41,572 bases of DNA from Pseudomonadota bacterium (GTDB taxonomy: Bacteria > Desulfobacterota > Syntrophorhabdia > Syntrophorhabdales > Syntrophorhabdaceae). The DNA lies in contig JAPLKC010000026.1 in NCBI GenBank assembly GCA_026388255.1, positions 1 through 41,572 on the forward strand, read 5' to 3'. The translations under genes were made by a program, and so were the position numbers. Shown piece after piece: positions 17,553 through 26,226 of the stretch. Each line of letters begins with the position of its first letter. Within the stretch, counting starts at the first letter, position 1. The notes below the pieces were generated by a model. It was not told the origin of the DNA and did no database searches. It saw only the letters and a program-made list of their open reading frames with translations.

Positions 17553-17583
17553 AAAAAAAGGGATACTGAAATCCCCCTTTTTT
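17553..17583 (-). terminator. Intrinsic terminator after the distal pilin gene
   Basis: On the minus strand, a G-rich arm with a flanking A-run pairs with a CCC-containing arm that ends in seven T residues (17559-17553). It begins about 15 bases after the stop of the pilin gene ending at 17599 and so separates the pilins from the YfhO gene. The A-run on the other side would let it act in both directions. Confidence 0.72.
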
Positions 17584-17598
17584 ATTCTTCAATAAATA

Positions 17599-17991
17599 TT
17601 ACCAGTTAGCACCGGTAGTGGTTATGCCTGCATATGTTGTAGGAACGTTGGGAAGCGGATTCATAGAGAACTGAAATTCAAACCCGGAAACATTGATCGT
17701 AATGGTATTGCCGCCAGGAGCGGTTACGGTTATGCCTTGATAGTCCATATTGCCTAAAATATTGCTCCACGTGTATGAGCCGGTCTGGCTATTCATCAAC
17801 ATGGTTGAATACTGAATTATATTCGCACCCCTTGCGGCCCCGAGAAAGCCTTGCGCCACGCCTCTTGCAGCCTGTTTATGAAGATCGGTGTACTTAGGAA
17901 CTGCGACAGCAGCGAGTATCCCGAGGACGATGATAATGATAATTAATTCGATGAGCGTAAAACCTTTTTTATTTCTTAATAATTTTATCAA
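17599..17991 (-). CDS. pilA: Type IV pilin (third of three, divergent)
   Basis: The 130-residue prepilin has a short basic leader, the prepilin-peptidase site KKG/FTLIEL and a hydrophobic N-terminal helix ending in ILAAVAVPKY, all standard for type IV pilins. The globular part differs from the other two pilins, but the tail PNVPTT is shared. The called start is TTG at 17991, with only GGCGGG upstream. The adjacent codon is ATA, which would give the same 8-residue leader length as its neighbours. There are no cysteines for the C-terminal disulfide loop found in many pilins. It is followed by a terminator. Confidence 0.88.
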   Translation of the reverse strand: MIKLLRNKKGFTLIELIIIIIVLGILAAVAVPKYTDLHKQAARGVAQGFLGAARGANIIQYSTMLMNSQTGSYTWSNILGNMDYQGITVTAPGGNTITINVSGFEFQFSMNPLPNVPTTYAGITTTGANW

Positions 17992-18121
17992 ACATCCCGC
18001 CTTTTATTTGTTTATATTTTAGAGCATCACAAGATGTAAAACAATCCATATTTATTCCTGCTAAACTTAATTCATTCTTGTACTCACACATCCTTTTAAA
18101 AATTGTTTTTTATTAATCTGA

Positions 18122-18147
18122 AAGGAGGGCGTGATATGACCCTCCTT
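18122..18147. terminator. 8-bp GC-rich hairpin between pilin genes
   Basis: AAGGAGGG (18122-18129) and CCCTCCTT (18140-18147) flank a 10-base loop, 78 bases downstream of the middle pilin's stop. Reading in the gene direction, only TTTC follows, so termination would be partial at best. It could instead protect the upstream pilin mRNA or set pilin ratios. Confidence 0.45.
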
Positions 18148-18224
18148 GTATTCAAAAATTGTTAGACATCTCTTACGATCATAATACTAGTACATAGATT
18201 TAAATATGTTCTCTGTAACCCTCA

Positions 18225-18608
18225 TCATGGCGAATTTCTTGTTATATTGCCAAGGGTGGTCGGTACATTAGGAGTCGGACTAACTGAATATATATAAGTA
18301 CTTCCACTAATTATTGCGGTTACGGTGGTGCCTACCGGTGTGCCTAACGTTATTCCGTCAGCTTGTACTTGACTAATTATGGCTGACATTGAATATTCTC
18401 CTGTTGTATTATTAAGCAGTCTGTTAGAAAATACAATACTGTTAGCGCTTCTCATGGTGCCAAGCAATGCATCAGCCGCCGCATCTGCCGCATTCTTTCT
18501 CATATCAATATACTTAGGGACTGCTACTGCAGCAAGGATGCCGAGTATGATGATAATGATAACAAGCTCGATGAGCGTAAAACCTTTTGAGTTCCTGATT
18601 GTTTTTAT
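18225..18608 (-). CDS. pilA: Type IV pilin (second of three) with apparent AUA start codon
   Basis: The pilin has the site SKG/FTLIEL and the hydrophobic helix ending AVAVPKYIDMRK, and is a clear tandem paralog of the next pilin (18708-19082). That paralog starts ATG with leader MDAIKNSK. Here the aligned position (18608-18606) is ATA, giving IKTIRNSK, the same length. A strong ribosome site, AGGAGG (18620-18615), sits 6 bases before this ATA and nowhere near another start. The only conventional in-frame options are a TTG at 18683 or an ATG at 18674, which would add 25 or 22 basic residues and read through the ribosome site. I therefore place the start at ATA. It may be a weak non-canonical start, or a mutation reducing this pilin. 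Confidence 0.75.
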   Translation of the reverse strand: MKTIRNSKGFTLIELVIIIIILGILAAVAVPKYIDMRKNAADAAADALLGTMRSANSIVFSNRLLNNTTGEYSMSAIISQVQADGITLGTPVGTTVTAIISGSTYIYSVSPTPNVPTTLGNITRNSP

Positions 18609-18707
18609 TTGACACCTCCTGTTTATTCTATGGTGTTTTTTTCTATCATGTTTATACTGCTTATATCTGCACATATTGCGCAATGTTTACCTGCAAATCC
18701 CATTTTG

Positions 18708-19082
18708 CTACCTTGTTATATTGCCGAGAGTGGTTGGTACATTAGGAGTCGGGTTCAGCGTATATAAATAAGTACTTCCGCCGACCGTTGCGCTTACAGT
18801 TGTATTCCCCGGCGTACCGAACGTTACCCCGTCAGCCTGTACCTGATTTACAATAACTCCCATTGTGTAAGTGCCTGTTGTGTTGTTGAGCAACCTGTTT
18901 GAGAATAAAATGCTGTTAGCGCTTCTCATGGTGCCAAGCAACGCATCAGCCGCACCGTCAGCGGCATTTTTTCTCATATCAATATACTTCGGGACTGCAA
19001 CTGCAGCAAGTATACCAAGTATGATGATGATAATAACAAGTTCGATGAGTGTAAAACCTTTTGAGTTTTTGATCGCATCCAT
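18708..19082 (-). CDS. pilA: Type IV pilin (first of three, probable major pilin)
   Basis: The 124-residue prepilin has leader MDAIKNSK, cleavage before FTLIEL and the conserved Glu5 of mature pilins. A hydrophobic helix runs to AVAVPKYIDMRKNAAD, followed by a small beta domain without cysteines ending in PNVPTTLGNITR. The ATG at 19082 has GGAGG 8 bases upstream. It lies first behind a candidate sigma-54 promoter and is therefore likely the most expressed of the three. The short length fits compact geobacter- or pseudopilin-like pilins. Major pilin versus pseudopilin cannot be settled from sequence. Confidence 0.9.
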   Translation of the reverse strand: MDAIKNSKGFTLIELVIIIIILGILAAVAVPKYIDMRKNAADGAADALLGTMRSANSILFSNRLLNNTTGTYTMGVIVNQVQADGVTFGTPGNTTVSATVGGSTYLYTLNPTPNVPTTLGNITR

Positions 19083-19126
19083 TTAAAAAACCTCCATGCT
19101 TTGATTTCTATATTGCACTATTAAAA

Positions 19127-19142
19127 GCAATTTTTATACCAC
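19127..19142 (-). promoter_or_regulatory. Candidate sigma-54 promoter for the pilin genes
   Basis: On the minus strand the site reads TGGTATAAAAATTGC. It has GG at -24 and GC at -12 with exactly 10 bases between, as sigma-54 requires. Transcription would start near 19115, leaving a 33-base leader to the pilin ATG. The sigma-54 activator gene ends 318 bases upstream. The rest of the 378-base spacer (19083-19460) is AT-rich and would hold the activator sites, but none was identified. Confidence 0.6.
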
Positions 19143-19460
19143 ACAATTGATGTTTTCATTAATAACCAGTAAATTTATTTTGCAAAGATAGTAATCAAGT
19201 AAATTGAAGCAGTTATTTATGTAGGTTTTTCCTACAGCAACAGCATTATGTTAATAAAATAAAATCATCGACAAAAATACATCACAATTTTTGTAGTTGT
19301 ACTACAAAATATGGAGATAATTTAATGCTTCCTTGATCTCAATGCCAGTATTGAGATTAAAATTAAGGATGATAATAAAAGCGGCAAAAACAAGAATGGA
19401 CCCACATGGATTGTATTTATAAAACACACAAATTATCGCAAATTGTATGCCCTGATAATC

Positions 19461-20816
19461 TTATTCCGGCAATGTTTCCACATTGTACTTTTTTACCCTG
19501 TACCACATACTTCTCTCAGTAATGCCAAGAAGTTTTGCTGCCTTGCCCTGGTGCCCTTTTGTCCTGCTTAATGCATCCATTATCATTTTTCTTTCTACTT
19601 CAGAAATTGCCACATCCAGAGTTTTGCCTGATGAAAATATATCCTGAACCGAAAAGTCACCGCGCAGGTAAAGCGGTAAATCGTCTATAGTGACAATGCC
19701 CCTTTCACACATTATGGATGATCTCTTTATTACATTGATAAGCTCTCTTACATTTCCGGGCCACTCATGCTCCGCCAGTATGTTTTTTACCGCAGGTTCA
19801 ATCTTTATAAAATCTCCTGTATCTTTTGAGGCATCAAGCAAAAAACGGTCTATTAAATGGTTCAGATCTTCTTTTCTTTCCCGTAACGGCGGTATAATTA
19901 TGTGAATCTGCGAAAGCCTGTGAAATAGATCTTCCCTGAATTTTCCGTTTTTTATTTCTGTTTCGAGAACTTTGTTTGTAGTTGCCATTATTCTCAGATT
20001 AATTTTTCGATTCTTTACCCCTCCCAATCTTTCAATTTCCCTTGTTTCGATAACCCTTAAAAGCTTTGCCTGAAGATAAGGGCTCATCTCCCCGATCTCG
20101 TCAAGTACAATTGTGCCGTTGTCAGCCAGTTCGAACTTCCCCTGTTTCGTCTGTGCTGCGCCGGTAAAAGCCCCACGCTCATAACCGAAAAGCTCGCTCT
20201 CAAGCAGGTTATCGGGTATTGAAGCGCAATTCACAACAACAAACATACCCTTCCTTTTTGACAATTTATGGATCAGATGAGCAATTACTTCTTTTCCAAC
20301 ACCTGTTTCTCCTGTAATTAATACAGATATGTCCTTCTCGGCAATTTTTTCTACAGTCCTGAATATTTCTCTCATGGAGGCAGTTTTGCCCACAACTCCA
20401 TAATATTCCGTATCGGAAAGTTCTTCTTCCTTTGTGTGCTCAATAGCTTCCTCAATTCCTTTTTTATGCAGGACTCTTTTTACCATGATCTTCAGTTCAT
20501 CAAGTGCAATAGGTTTAATAAAAAAATCGGTTGCACCGCGTTCTATTGCTTCCATGGCATTTTTCTTTGTTCCAAAGGCTGTAATAATAATTATAGGGGT
20601 ATTGACCTTTTTTTTGATCTCATGGATGGCGGTTAAACCATCAACCCCTGGAAGTTTAATATCCATTATAATAAGAGCAATATTTCTGTTAATGTTTATG
20701 TATGCATCTTCGTACGATTCATAGGACGATACTGCATAGCCCTCTCCCTTTAAAGCTTCTTCAAGAAAAAACCTGACGCCGCCGTCATCCTCAATAATGA
20801 TAATCTGTTCGTTCAT
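19461..20816 (-). CDS. pilR: PilR-like sigma-54-dependent response regulator
   Basis: The 451-residue protein has a receiver (phosphoacceptor Asp52 in IIMDIKLPG), an AAA+ activator domain with TGETGVGKE (Walker A), YERGAFTGA (the sigma-54 contact loop) and LDEIGEM (Walker B), and a Fis-type helix-turn-helix in KAAKLLGITERSMWYRVKK. When phosphorylated it would remodel sigma-54 RNA polymerase. It overlaps the upstream kinase gene by four bases and precedes a candidate sigma-54 pilin promoter, as PilS-PilR does in pseudomonads. Regulation of the pilins is therefore the best inference. Confidence 0.9.
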   Translation of the reverse strand: MNEQIIIIEDDGGVRFFLEEALKGEGYAVSSYESYEDAYININRNIALIIMDIKLPGVDGLTAIHEIKKKVNTPIIIITAFGTKKNAMEAIERGATDFFIKPIALDELKIMVKRVLHKKGIEEAIEHTKEEELSDTEYYGVVGKTASMREIFRTVEKIAEKDISVLITGETGVGKEVIAHLIHKLSKRKGMFVVVNCASIPDNLLESELFGYERGAFTGAAQTKQGKFELADNGTIVLDEIGEMSPYLQAKLLRVIETREIERLGGVKNRKINLRIMATTNKVLETEIKNGKFREDLFHRLSQIHIIIPPLRERKEDLNHLIDRFLLDASKDTGDFIKIEPAVKNILAEHEWPGNVRELINVIKRSSIMCERGIVTIDDLPLYLRGDFSVQDIFSSGKTLDVAISEVERKMIMDALSRTKGHQGKAAKLLGITERSMWYRVKKYNVETLPE

Positions 20817-21841
20817 TTAAAGCCTGGCAAAGTTATGGTGAATTTTGTTCCTTCATCACCTGTCTCAACGTTAATATCACCGCCATGCATCCTTATATTT
20901 CTGATGCTTATAAAAAGTCCGAGACCTCTTCCGCCCTTTCTTTTAGAAAAAAAGGGTTTAAATATCGCTTCAATGTCTTCGGTTTTGATGATTGAACTCT
21001 TATTGTATACCAGAATTGTAAGGATGTTGTTATTTTTTATTTCAATTCTTACGTATCCACCTTCAACTTCATGCTGAAAGGCGTTCTTCAATAGATTATA
21101 AACAGCCTGAAAAATTCTCGTTCTATCTCCTCTAAAAATGATACTTTCAGAATCAGTTACAAAATCACATTTTATATGGTTAAACTGTCCACGCAGGGTA
21201 TTTAACGATTCTTTAACGATCAGATTTATGTCAAATTCTTCATGCTCTATCGAATCATCGGTAAAATCAAGCAATTCTTTTGTAAAAGCATCAATTTTTC
21301 TTGCAGAATCAAGTATTGCGTCAATATATGTTGTTGCCTGTTTCCCAATCAAATTTTCTCTCAAAAGCTCACTCATACCAGTTATGGTGTTAAGGGGATT
21401 TCTTACTTCATGGGCGACCATAAGGGACATGTAACCCAGCGGGACAATATAATCGAGCCTCTCAATATCTTTTTTTATATCGCTGTGCGTTTTTTCTCCG
21501 CCAAAGTCCTTCTGTTTTGCCAGTTCCGTCAATTTTTCTATGAGGGTATAAACCTCCATCATTTGACCTTTTTCTTTTCTGAATTCACCGAACCTGACAA
21601 TGTGTTCGACCTTTTTCACCAGATTTATAACAGGTTGAGTGATTGCTGATATAATTAAAAAAGAACAAAGTGTAGAAAACAGAGAAACAACATAAATAAA
21701 AATAAAATAACTGCCGGAAAAATGTTTTGCACTTACATATCCAACCATGGCCGAGAGAATGCTTGTAAGAAACACAACAAAAGGTATAATGGTATTTAAA
21801 CTATATCGTAAGTTCTTAGGATCATTAAATATGCTTTTCAT
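20813..21841 (-). CDS. pilS: PilS-like sensor histidine kinase
   Basis: This 342-residue kinase has two membrane helices (about 17-36 and 46-68) with almost no periplasmic loop. A linker leads to the phosphoacceptor His144 in MVAHEVRNPLN and an ATPase domain with QAVYNLLKNAFQHE and GGRGLGLFISI. It has no PAS domain and no large sensor domain, so it probably senses a membrane event; in pseudomonads PilS senses the pilin in the membrane. The ATGA overlap with the response regulator gene and the position 3 bases after pilC indicate one transcript. Confidence 0.85.
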   Translation of the reverse strand: MKSIFNDPKNLRYSLNTIIPFVVFLTSILSAMVGYVSAKHFSGSYFIFIYVVSLFSTLCSFLIISAITQPVINLVKKVEHIVRFGEFRKEKGQMMEVYTLIEKLTELAKQKDFGGEKTHSDIKKDIERLDYIVPLGYMSLMVAHEVRNPLNTITGMSELLRENLIGKQATTYIDAILDSARKIDAFTKELLDFTDDSIEHEEFDINLIVKESLNTLRGQFNHIKCDFVTDSESIIFRGDRTRIFQAVYNLLKNAFQHEVEGGYVRIEIKNNNILTILVYNKSSIIKTEDIEAIFKPFFSKRKGGRGLGLFISIRNIRMHGGDINVETGDEGTKFTITLPGFK

Positions 21842-21844
21842 TAT

Positions 21845-23065
21845 CTATCCCCCTTTCAACGCTGACATCATATTCCACCAGGGCATCATTACGGCAAGGG
21901 CTAAAAATAATATCATGACAGACAAAACAACAGTCATGATTGGTTCTATCCATGCGGATAAACGGCCTATCGAATATGTAACCTCCCTGTCATAATGTAT
22001 GGATACCTCCCGCAGCATCTCTTCGAGTGATCCCGTCTCCTCACCGGTTGATACAAGGTGTATAACGAGTGAGGGGAATATCTTACTTTCTTTTAACGGT
22101 TTTGATATGCCTTTGCCTTTTTCTATCTTACCCTGTATCTCAATGATTTTCTGCGCGATGTACTCATTTCCTACTGTTCTTGCAACTATTTCGAGAGTTC
22201 TAATTACAGGTACGCCTGCCCTTACCATATTCTCAAACATATAAGCAAAGCGGCTCATACATATTTTTAATATAATCTGTCCGATAATAGGGACCTTTAA
22301 TTTATATTTGTCAAAGACCAATTTACCCTTTTTAGTTTGTATATAGAATATCAGGGCAGCAATAATGGCGGCGATAGCGCTGAAAGTATATACACCGTAT
22401 GATTGAACCAGTGTATTGATAGAAAGCATGATTTTTGTGGGAAGCGGCAGTTCCACTTTAGAACTTTTAAATAAAACGGCAAAACGGGGTATTACAAATG
22501 TTACTATAACAAAAAAAGCTACAACTATGCCGCTTATAACCATTATCGGATATCGCATGGCAGATTTTAGCATCTCTTTTGTCTTCATTTGAAATTCCAG
22601 AATACCTGAAAGCTTTTCCAGGACATCTTCAAGCAAACCACCCATTTCTCCTGCCCTGACCATGCTGATGTACATTTCAGGGAATACTCCCTTATGCCTT
22701 TCGATAGCATCAGAAAAACCTGTACCCTTATCAATATCCTGATGAATGTTGCCTATAATCTGTTTCAGCTTTGGGCTTGTAGTTTGCTCTTCAAGCGCTT
22801 TAAGGCCGGATATAATTGGAATCCCTGCTTTCACAATAGTCTGGAGTTGCCTTGTAAAGAATATGAGATCATCATATTTGACCTTCTGATAGCGCATGAA
22901 AAAACCCTGTAAGTCTAAAGATCCTTTTTTTTCTTCAACGACCGATACAGGGAGCAAACCCATACCGTCAAGTTGCATGTAAACTATGCTCCTGTTCTCT
23001 GCTTCCATAATGCCCTGCACCAGAGAACCTCTGTCATCTCTTGCCCTGTAAGTGAATTTTCCCAT
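21845..23065 (-). CDS. pilC: PilC/GspF inner-membrane platform protein
   Basis: The 406-residue protein carries the N-terminal GspF signature (FTYRARDDRGSLVQG) and two repeats of the T2SSF domain. These have FTRQLQTIVKAGIPI and MVRAGEMGGLLEDVL in the first and FAYMFENMVRAGVPV and LVSTGEETGSLEEML in the second. Membrane helices lie near 170-192, 220-240 and 375-397. It is the rotor/platform coupling the PilB ATPase to pilin insertion. It lies one base after pilB. Confidence 0.93.
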   Translation of the reverse strand: MGKFTYRARDDRGSLVQGIMEAENRSIVYMQLDGMGLLPVSVVEEKKGSLDLQGFFMRYQKVKYDDLIFFTRQLQTIVKAGIPIISGLKALEEQTTSPKLKQIIGNIHQDIDKGTGFSDAIERHKGVFPEMYISMVRAGEMGGLLEDVLEKLSGILEFQMKTKEMLKSAMRYPIMVISGIVVAFFVIVTFVIPRFAVLFKSSKVELPLPTKIMLSINTLVQSYGVYTFSAIAAIIAALIFYIQTKKGKLVFDKYKLKVPIIGQIILKICMSRFAYMFENMVRAGVPVIRTLEIVARTVGNEYIAQKIIEIQGKIEKGKGISKPLKESKIFPSLVIHLVSTGEETGSLEEMLREVSIHYDREVTYSIGRLSAWIEPIMTVVLSVMILFLALAVMMPWWNMMSALKGG

Positions 23066-23066
23066 A

Positions 23067-24758
23067 CTAATCTATCTTTGTTGTATTTAAAGCTTCCTCA
23101 AGGGTGGTAATGCCGGCGATAGCTTTTTTCACTGCATCATCCTTCATTTCCGTCATGCCGTGTGCCTTTGCAGTCTTTTTTATGACTTCACTGGAAGATT
23201 TTTCAACAATTAGTGCTCGTATACTGTCGTCAACAATGAGGACTTCAAACACTCCCGTCCTTCCTTTATAACCCGTATATTTACATACAGGGCATCCCCT
23301 GCCTCTGTAAAGGGGGATATCTTCCTTAACATTTATACTGTCAAGAATTGATCTGGGAGGCATATATTCCTCTTTACATTCAGTACAAATTTTTCTTAAC
23401 AGTCTCTGTGCAATCACGCATGTTAGCGATGATGCTACAAGAAAAGGCTCGACGCCCATTTCCACAAGCCTTGTCGCGGAACCTGCTGCATCATTTGTAT
23501 GAAACGTGGAAAGTACGATATGACCCGTAAGGGCTGAATGGACTGCAATTGTTGCCGTTTCTCTGTCCCTTATCTCGCCTACCATTATAACGTCGGGGTC
23601 CTGCCTCAAAATTGCCCTTAAACCGACATCAAAGGTAAGGCCGGCTCTCGGGTTTACCTGAGACTGTGAAATTGATTCGATAGTATATTCAACTGGATCC
23701 TCTATGGTAATGATATTCTTTTCCGGTGTATTGATAAAGTTAAGGATGGCATATAGCGAAGTAGACTTGCCGCTTCCTGTAGGTCCTGTAGAAAGGATAA
23801 ATCCGTAGGGTCTTTTTAAAACACTCTTAATTTTTTCTTCGTCTTCGGAAAAAAAACCTATCCTGTCTATACCATAGAGGGCGGCGCTTTTATCGAGCAT
23901 CCTCAAGACAGCCTTTTCTCCGTATATTGTCGGATATGTAGAAACCCTTATGCCGAGATCTTTTGTACCTTCTTTTATATCGAACCGGCCATCCTGAGGT
24001 ATTCTCGATTTAGCAATATCCATGCCCGCAACAATCTTTATTCTCGATACAATAGGAAGAAACATCTTTTTCGGCGGTGCAGGTATTTCTCTCAGCTTTC
24101 CATCTATCCTCATTCGAATCCTTAGTGTTTTTTCCCCTGGCTCTATATGAATATCACTTGCGTTATCGGCCACTGCCTGTGTAAGAAGACTGTTTACAAA
24201 CCTTATTACAGGCTCTTCATCTCCTGGTTCAAAAGTGACTTTTTCCTCCTCCTCTTCCTCCTCGTGTTTGGCTGCCCCCTCTTCCTCTTTCATTTTTTGC
24301 AGGGTCTCTTCCACAATAGTTTTTACGCCATAATATTTTTCAAGAGCCCTCTTCATCTCTCCTTCGGTTGTTATGCAAGGATCTACTTCCATTCTTACAA
24401 TTCTTGTAACCTCATCCATTGCATTTATATCCAGAGGGTCAACCATGGCAAGCTTTAAGATATTAAAACGTCTCTCAAAAGGCATGATGAGATAATTTTT
24501 TGCAATATCATCACTAATCAAGTTTGCCAGTTCTCTCGGAATGTCCTTTTCGTCAAGAATAACGATAGGTATTCCAAGTTGTTTGCTGACTGTATCAATA
24601 ATGTCCCTTTCTGTAAGAAAACCCATCCTGATAAGTACTTTACCAAGTCTCTCACCGTATTTTCTTTGTTCAATAAGCGCTTTGGAAAGATCTTCCTCTC
24701 GCAGTCTTTTAGCTTCTATAAGGATTTCGCCCAGCTTTTTTCTTATCCGTTGAATCAT
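23067..24758 (-). CDS. pilB: PilB/GspE extension ATPase
   Basis: The 563-residue protein has an N-terminal MshE/GspE-type region (about 1-150), an acidic Glu-rich linker near 160-173 and a hexameric ATPase domain. Walker A is GPTGSGKS with Lys331. The Walker B region is ILRQDPDVIMVGEIRDRET. A zinc-binding four-Cys motif is formed by CTEC and CPVC. It powers pilus polymerisation. No second ATPase (PilT) gene is in the window, so retraction is either absent or encoded elsewhere. MshEN-type N-termini can bind c-di-GMP in some proteins; whether this one does is not shown. Confidence 0.93.
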   Translation of the reverse strand: MIQRIRKKLGEILIEAKRLREEDLSKALIEQRKYGERLGKVLIRMGFLTERDIIDTVSKQLGIPIVILDEKDIPRELANLISDDIAKNYLIMPFERRFNILKLAMVDPLDINAMDEVTRIVRMEVDPCITTEGEMKRALEKYYGVKTIVEETLQKMKEEEGAAKHEEEEEEEKVTFEPGDEEPVIRFVNSLLTQAVADNASDIHIEPGEKTLRIRMRIDGKLREIPAPPKKMFLPIVSRIKIVAGMDIAKSRIPQDGRFDIKEGTKDLGIRVSTYPTIYGEKAVLRMLDKSAALYGIDRIGFFSEDEEKIKSVLKRPYGFILSTGPTGSGKSTSLYAILNFINTPEKNIITIEDPVEYTIESISQSQVNPRAGLTFDVGLRAILRQDPDVIMVGEIRDRETATIAVHSALTGHIVLSTFHTNDAAGSATRLVEMGVEPFLVASSLTCVIAQRLLRKICTECKEEYMPPRSILDSINVKEDIPLYRGRGCPVCKYTGYKGRTGVFEVLIVDDSIRALIVEKSSSEVIKKTAKAHGMTEMKDDAVKKAIAGITTLEEALNTTKID

Positions 24759-24791
24759 TTATTGTTTCCTGCCCCCTGATGTTTTAAATAA

Positions 24792-25115
24792 TCACCCATG
24801 CTTGCCACCGCATATGCATTTTCCCATTTTCCTGCTCAAAAGATCGTTGGGATTTTGCTCCATGGTATGTATTCCGTATTCCTTGCCGAGCTCAATTGAA
24901 GAATATACTTGCACACCTTCAAAAGTTTCGTACTGCCATGCTTTTGTCGTTGTTATTAATACACTGCGTATCTCTTCACTTCCAAAAATAATATCGCTGA
25001 GTTTTATGATATTTCTATTATTTCCCAATACTGGTAATCCCTTGAAAATAGAGATGCTCTTTACGCCTTGAGAAATACCTTTTTCAACGATTTCTGGTAA
25101 ATTGACTTTCTTCAA
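24792..25115 (-). CDS. Small pilus-operon protein of unknown family with C-terminal CxCGG
   Basis: This 107-residue soluble protein has no signal peptide or membrane helix. It begins with a TTG (25115), overlaps the end of the TPR gene by 32 bases and ends 33 bases before pilB. The body contains ISIFKGLPVLGNNRNIIKL and SVLITTTKAWQYETFEG. The extreme C-terminus, GKCICGGKHG, has two Cys and a His that could bind a metal. I recognise no family. The position between secretin-side and motor-side genes suggests a pilus assembly or regulatory accessory protein, but that is inference. The start is uncertain because the ribosome site is weak. Confidence 0.65.
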   Translation of the reverse strand: MKKVNLPEIVEKGISQGVKSISIFKGLPVLGNNRNIIKLSDIIFGSEEIRSVLITTTKAWQYETFEGVQVYSSIELGKEYGIHTMEQNPNDLLSRKMGKCICGGKHG

Positions 25116-26226
25116 GAACCTTTAACCTCTCAATAACCTTGTTCTTTTCTTCTCTTTTCCCGCCTTCTCGAAGATAGAATCTGTAGTATTTAATAGCCTC
25201 TTGAACTTCACCCATGTCATCCTTTATAAGCGCGAGAGACAGGTATGCCGAAGGGTCTTTGTTGCCCCTCCTGATCAAATTTTCAAGCGCCCTCGAAGCT
25301 TCATCGTACCTTCTTTGAGCACGCAAAAGGCCTGAAAAGTTAATGTAGGCTTCAGCCCCGTCTTTATCCATATCGATCGCTTTTTTAAAATATTCTTCCG
25401 CAAGCTTCTTATCCCCCTCTCTCATAAGAAGAATACCTATGTTGTTGTATGCCTTTGTATAACCTGGTTTTTTCTCGAGAATCTTTCTGAAATATATCAA
25501 TGCCTCGTTTACATTACCTTCTCTCATAGCAATGACGCCAAGATTATTTAAAACCTCTATGTTGTCAGGTTTTTCAGATAAAATCTTTAAATACAGCTTT
25601 TTTGCCTCATTTGTCCTGCCTTTTTCTGTTTCTAAAAGCGCTTCATTGTACATAGTCATAATTTTTTCTTCATCAACTCTCATTACAACAACCTTTGTAT
25701 TTTCCATTAACGCTGAAGACATCTCTTCTCTCGGATTGACAGGCGTGGCCGAGGAATAAGCATAAGGCTTATTTGCCCTGGCAGCCTTCTTTTTCAGAGC
25801 TGCAATCTCTTTTGGCTCACGCTCTGCCTTTTCTTCACGAACGGTTTCTGTGAAATGTGCTTTTACTTTTTGAGGTTTACTCATCAATATTTCATCTTCT
25901 GTTTTTGTCTTGGAAACAGTCTTTGCAAAGGCTTCGGTTTTTTCCTCAGTTTTTTTTGCAGTTTCAATTTTAGCGACAGGTTTAGATACAGTATCAGGCT
26001 GCTCCTTTAAAACTATTGTTTTTGAAGGGGTTTGTGCAGGTTTTGCCTTAAGCATAATCGGCAAAACCGAGGCAAGTAAAATCACGCCTGCCGAGGCTGA
26101 CAGAATGATATAAAAAGCTTTTTTATTTTTTGTATATACACCCTGTATACCGCCGCCTTCAAACCTGGGCTTGATCCTTTTCCTCTCCTCCTGAGCCTTT
26201 TTTAAGGCATCAAGGATAAGACTCAT
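25084..26226 (-). CDS. Membrane-anchored TPR protein, GspB/MshN-like
   Basis: The protein starts MSLILDALKKAQEERKR, the N-terminal signature of GspB/MshN-type T2SS and MSHA accessory proteins. It has one membrane helix (about 38-59) and a long, Lys/Glu/Thr-rich linker (60-180). Four or five TPR units (about 185-375) include ALLETEKGRTNEAKKLYLK and AYNNIGILLMREGDKKLAE. It is 380 residues. In MSHA systems the homolog supports secretin or pilus assembly in the periplasm. It is coupled to the secretin gene by a four-base overlap. Confidence 0.85.
   Translation of the reverse strand: MSLILDALKKAQEERKRIKPRFEGGGIQGVYTKNKKAFYIILSASAGVILLASVLPIMLKAKPAQTPSKTIVLKEQPDTVSKPVAKIETAKKTEEKTEAFAKTVSKTKTEDEILMSKPQKVKAHFTETVREEKAEREPKEIAALKKKAARANKPYAYSSATPVNPREEMSSALMENTKVVVMRVDEEKIMTMYNEALLETEKGRTNEAKKLYLKILSEKPDNIEVLNNLGVIAMREGNVNEALIYFRKILEKKPGYTKAYNNIGILLMREGDKKLAEEYFKKAIDMDKDGAEAYINFSGLLRAQRRYDEASRALENLIRRGNKDPSAYLSLALIKDDMGEVQEAIKYYRFYLREGGKREEKNKVIERLKVLEESQFTRNR

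Noticed and set aside
18606-18683. N-terminal extension of the second pilin from TTG 18683
   Set aside because: It would read through a strong ribosome site and give an unusually long basic leader; the paralog supports a start at 18608.
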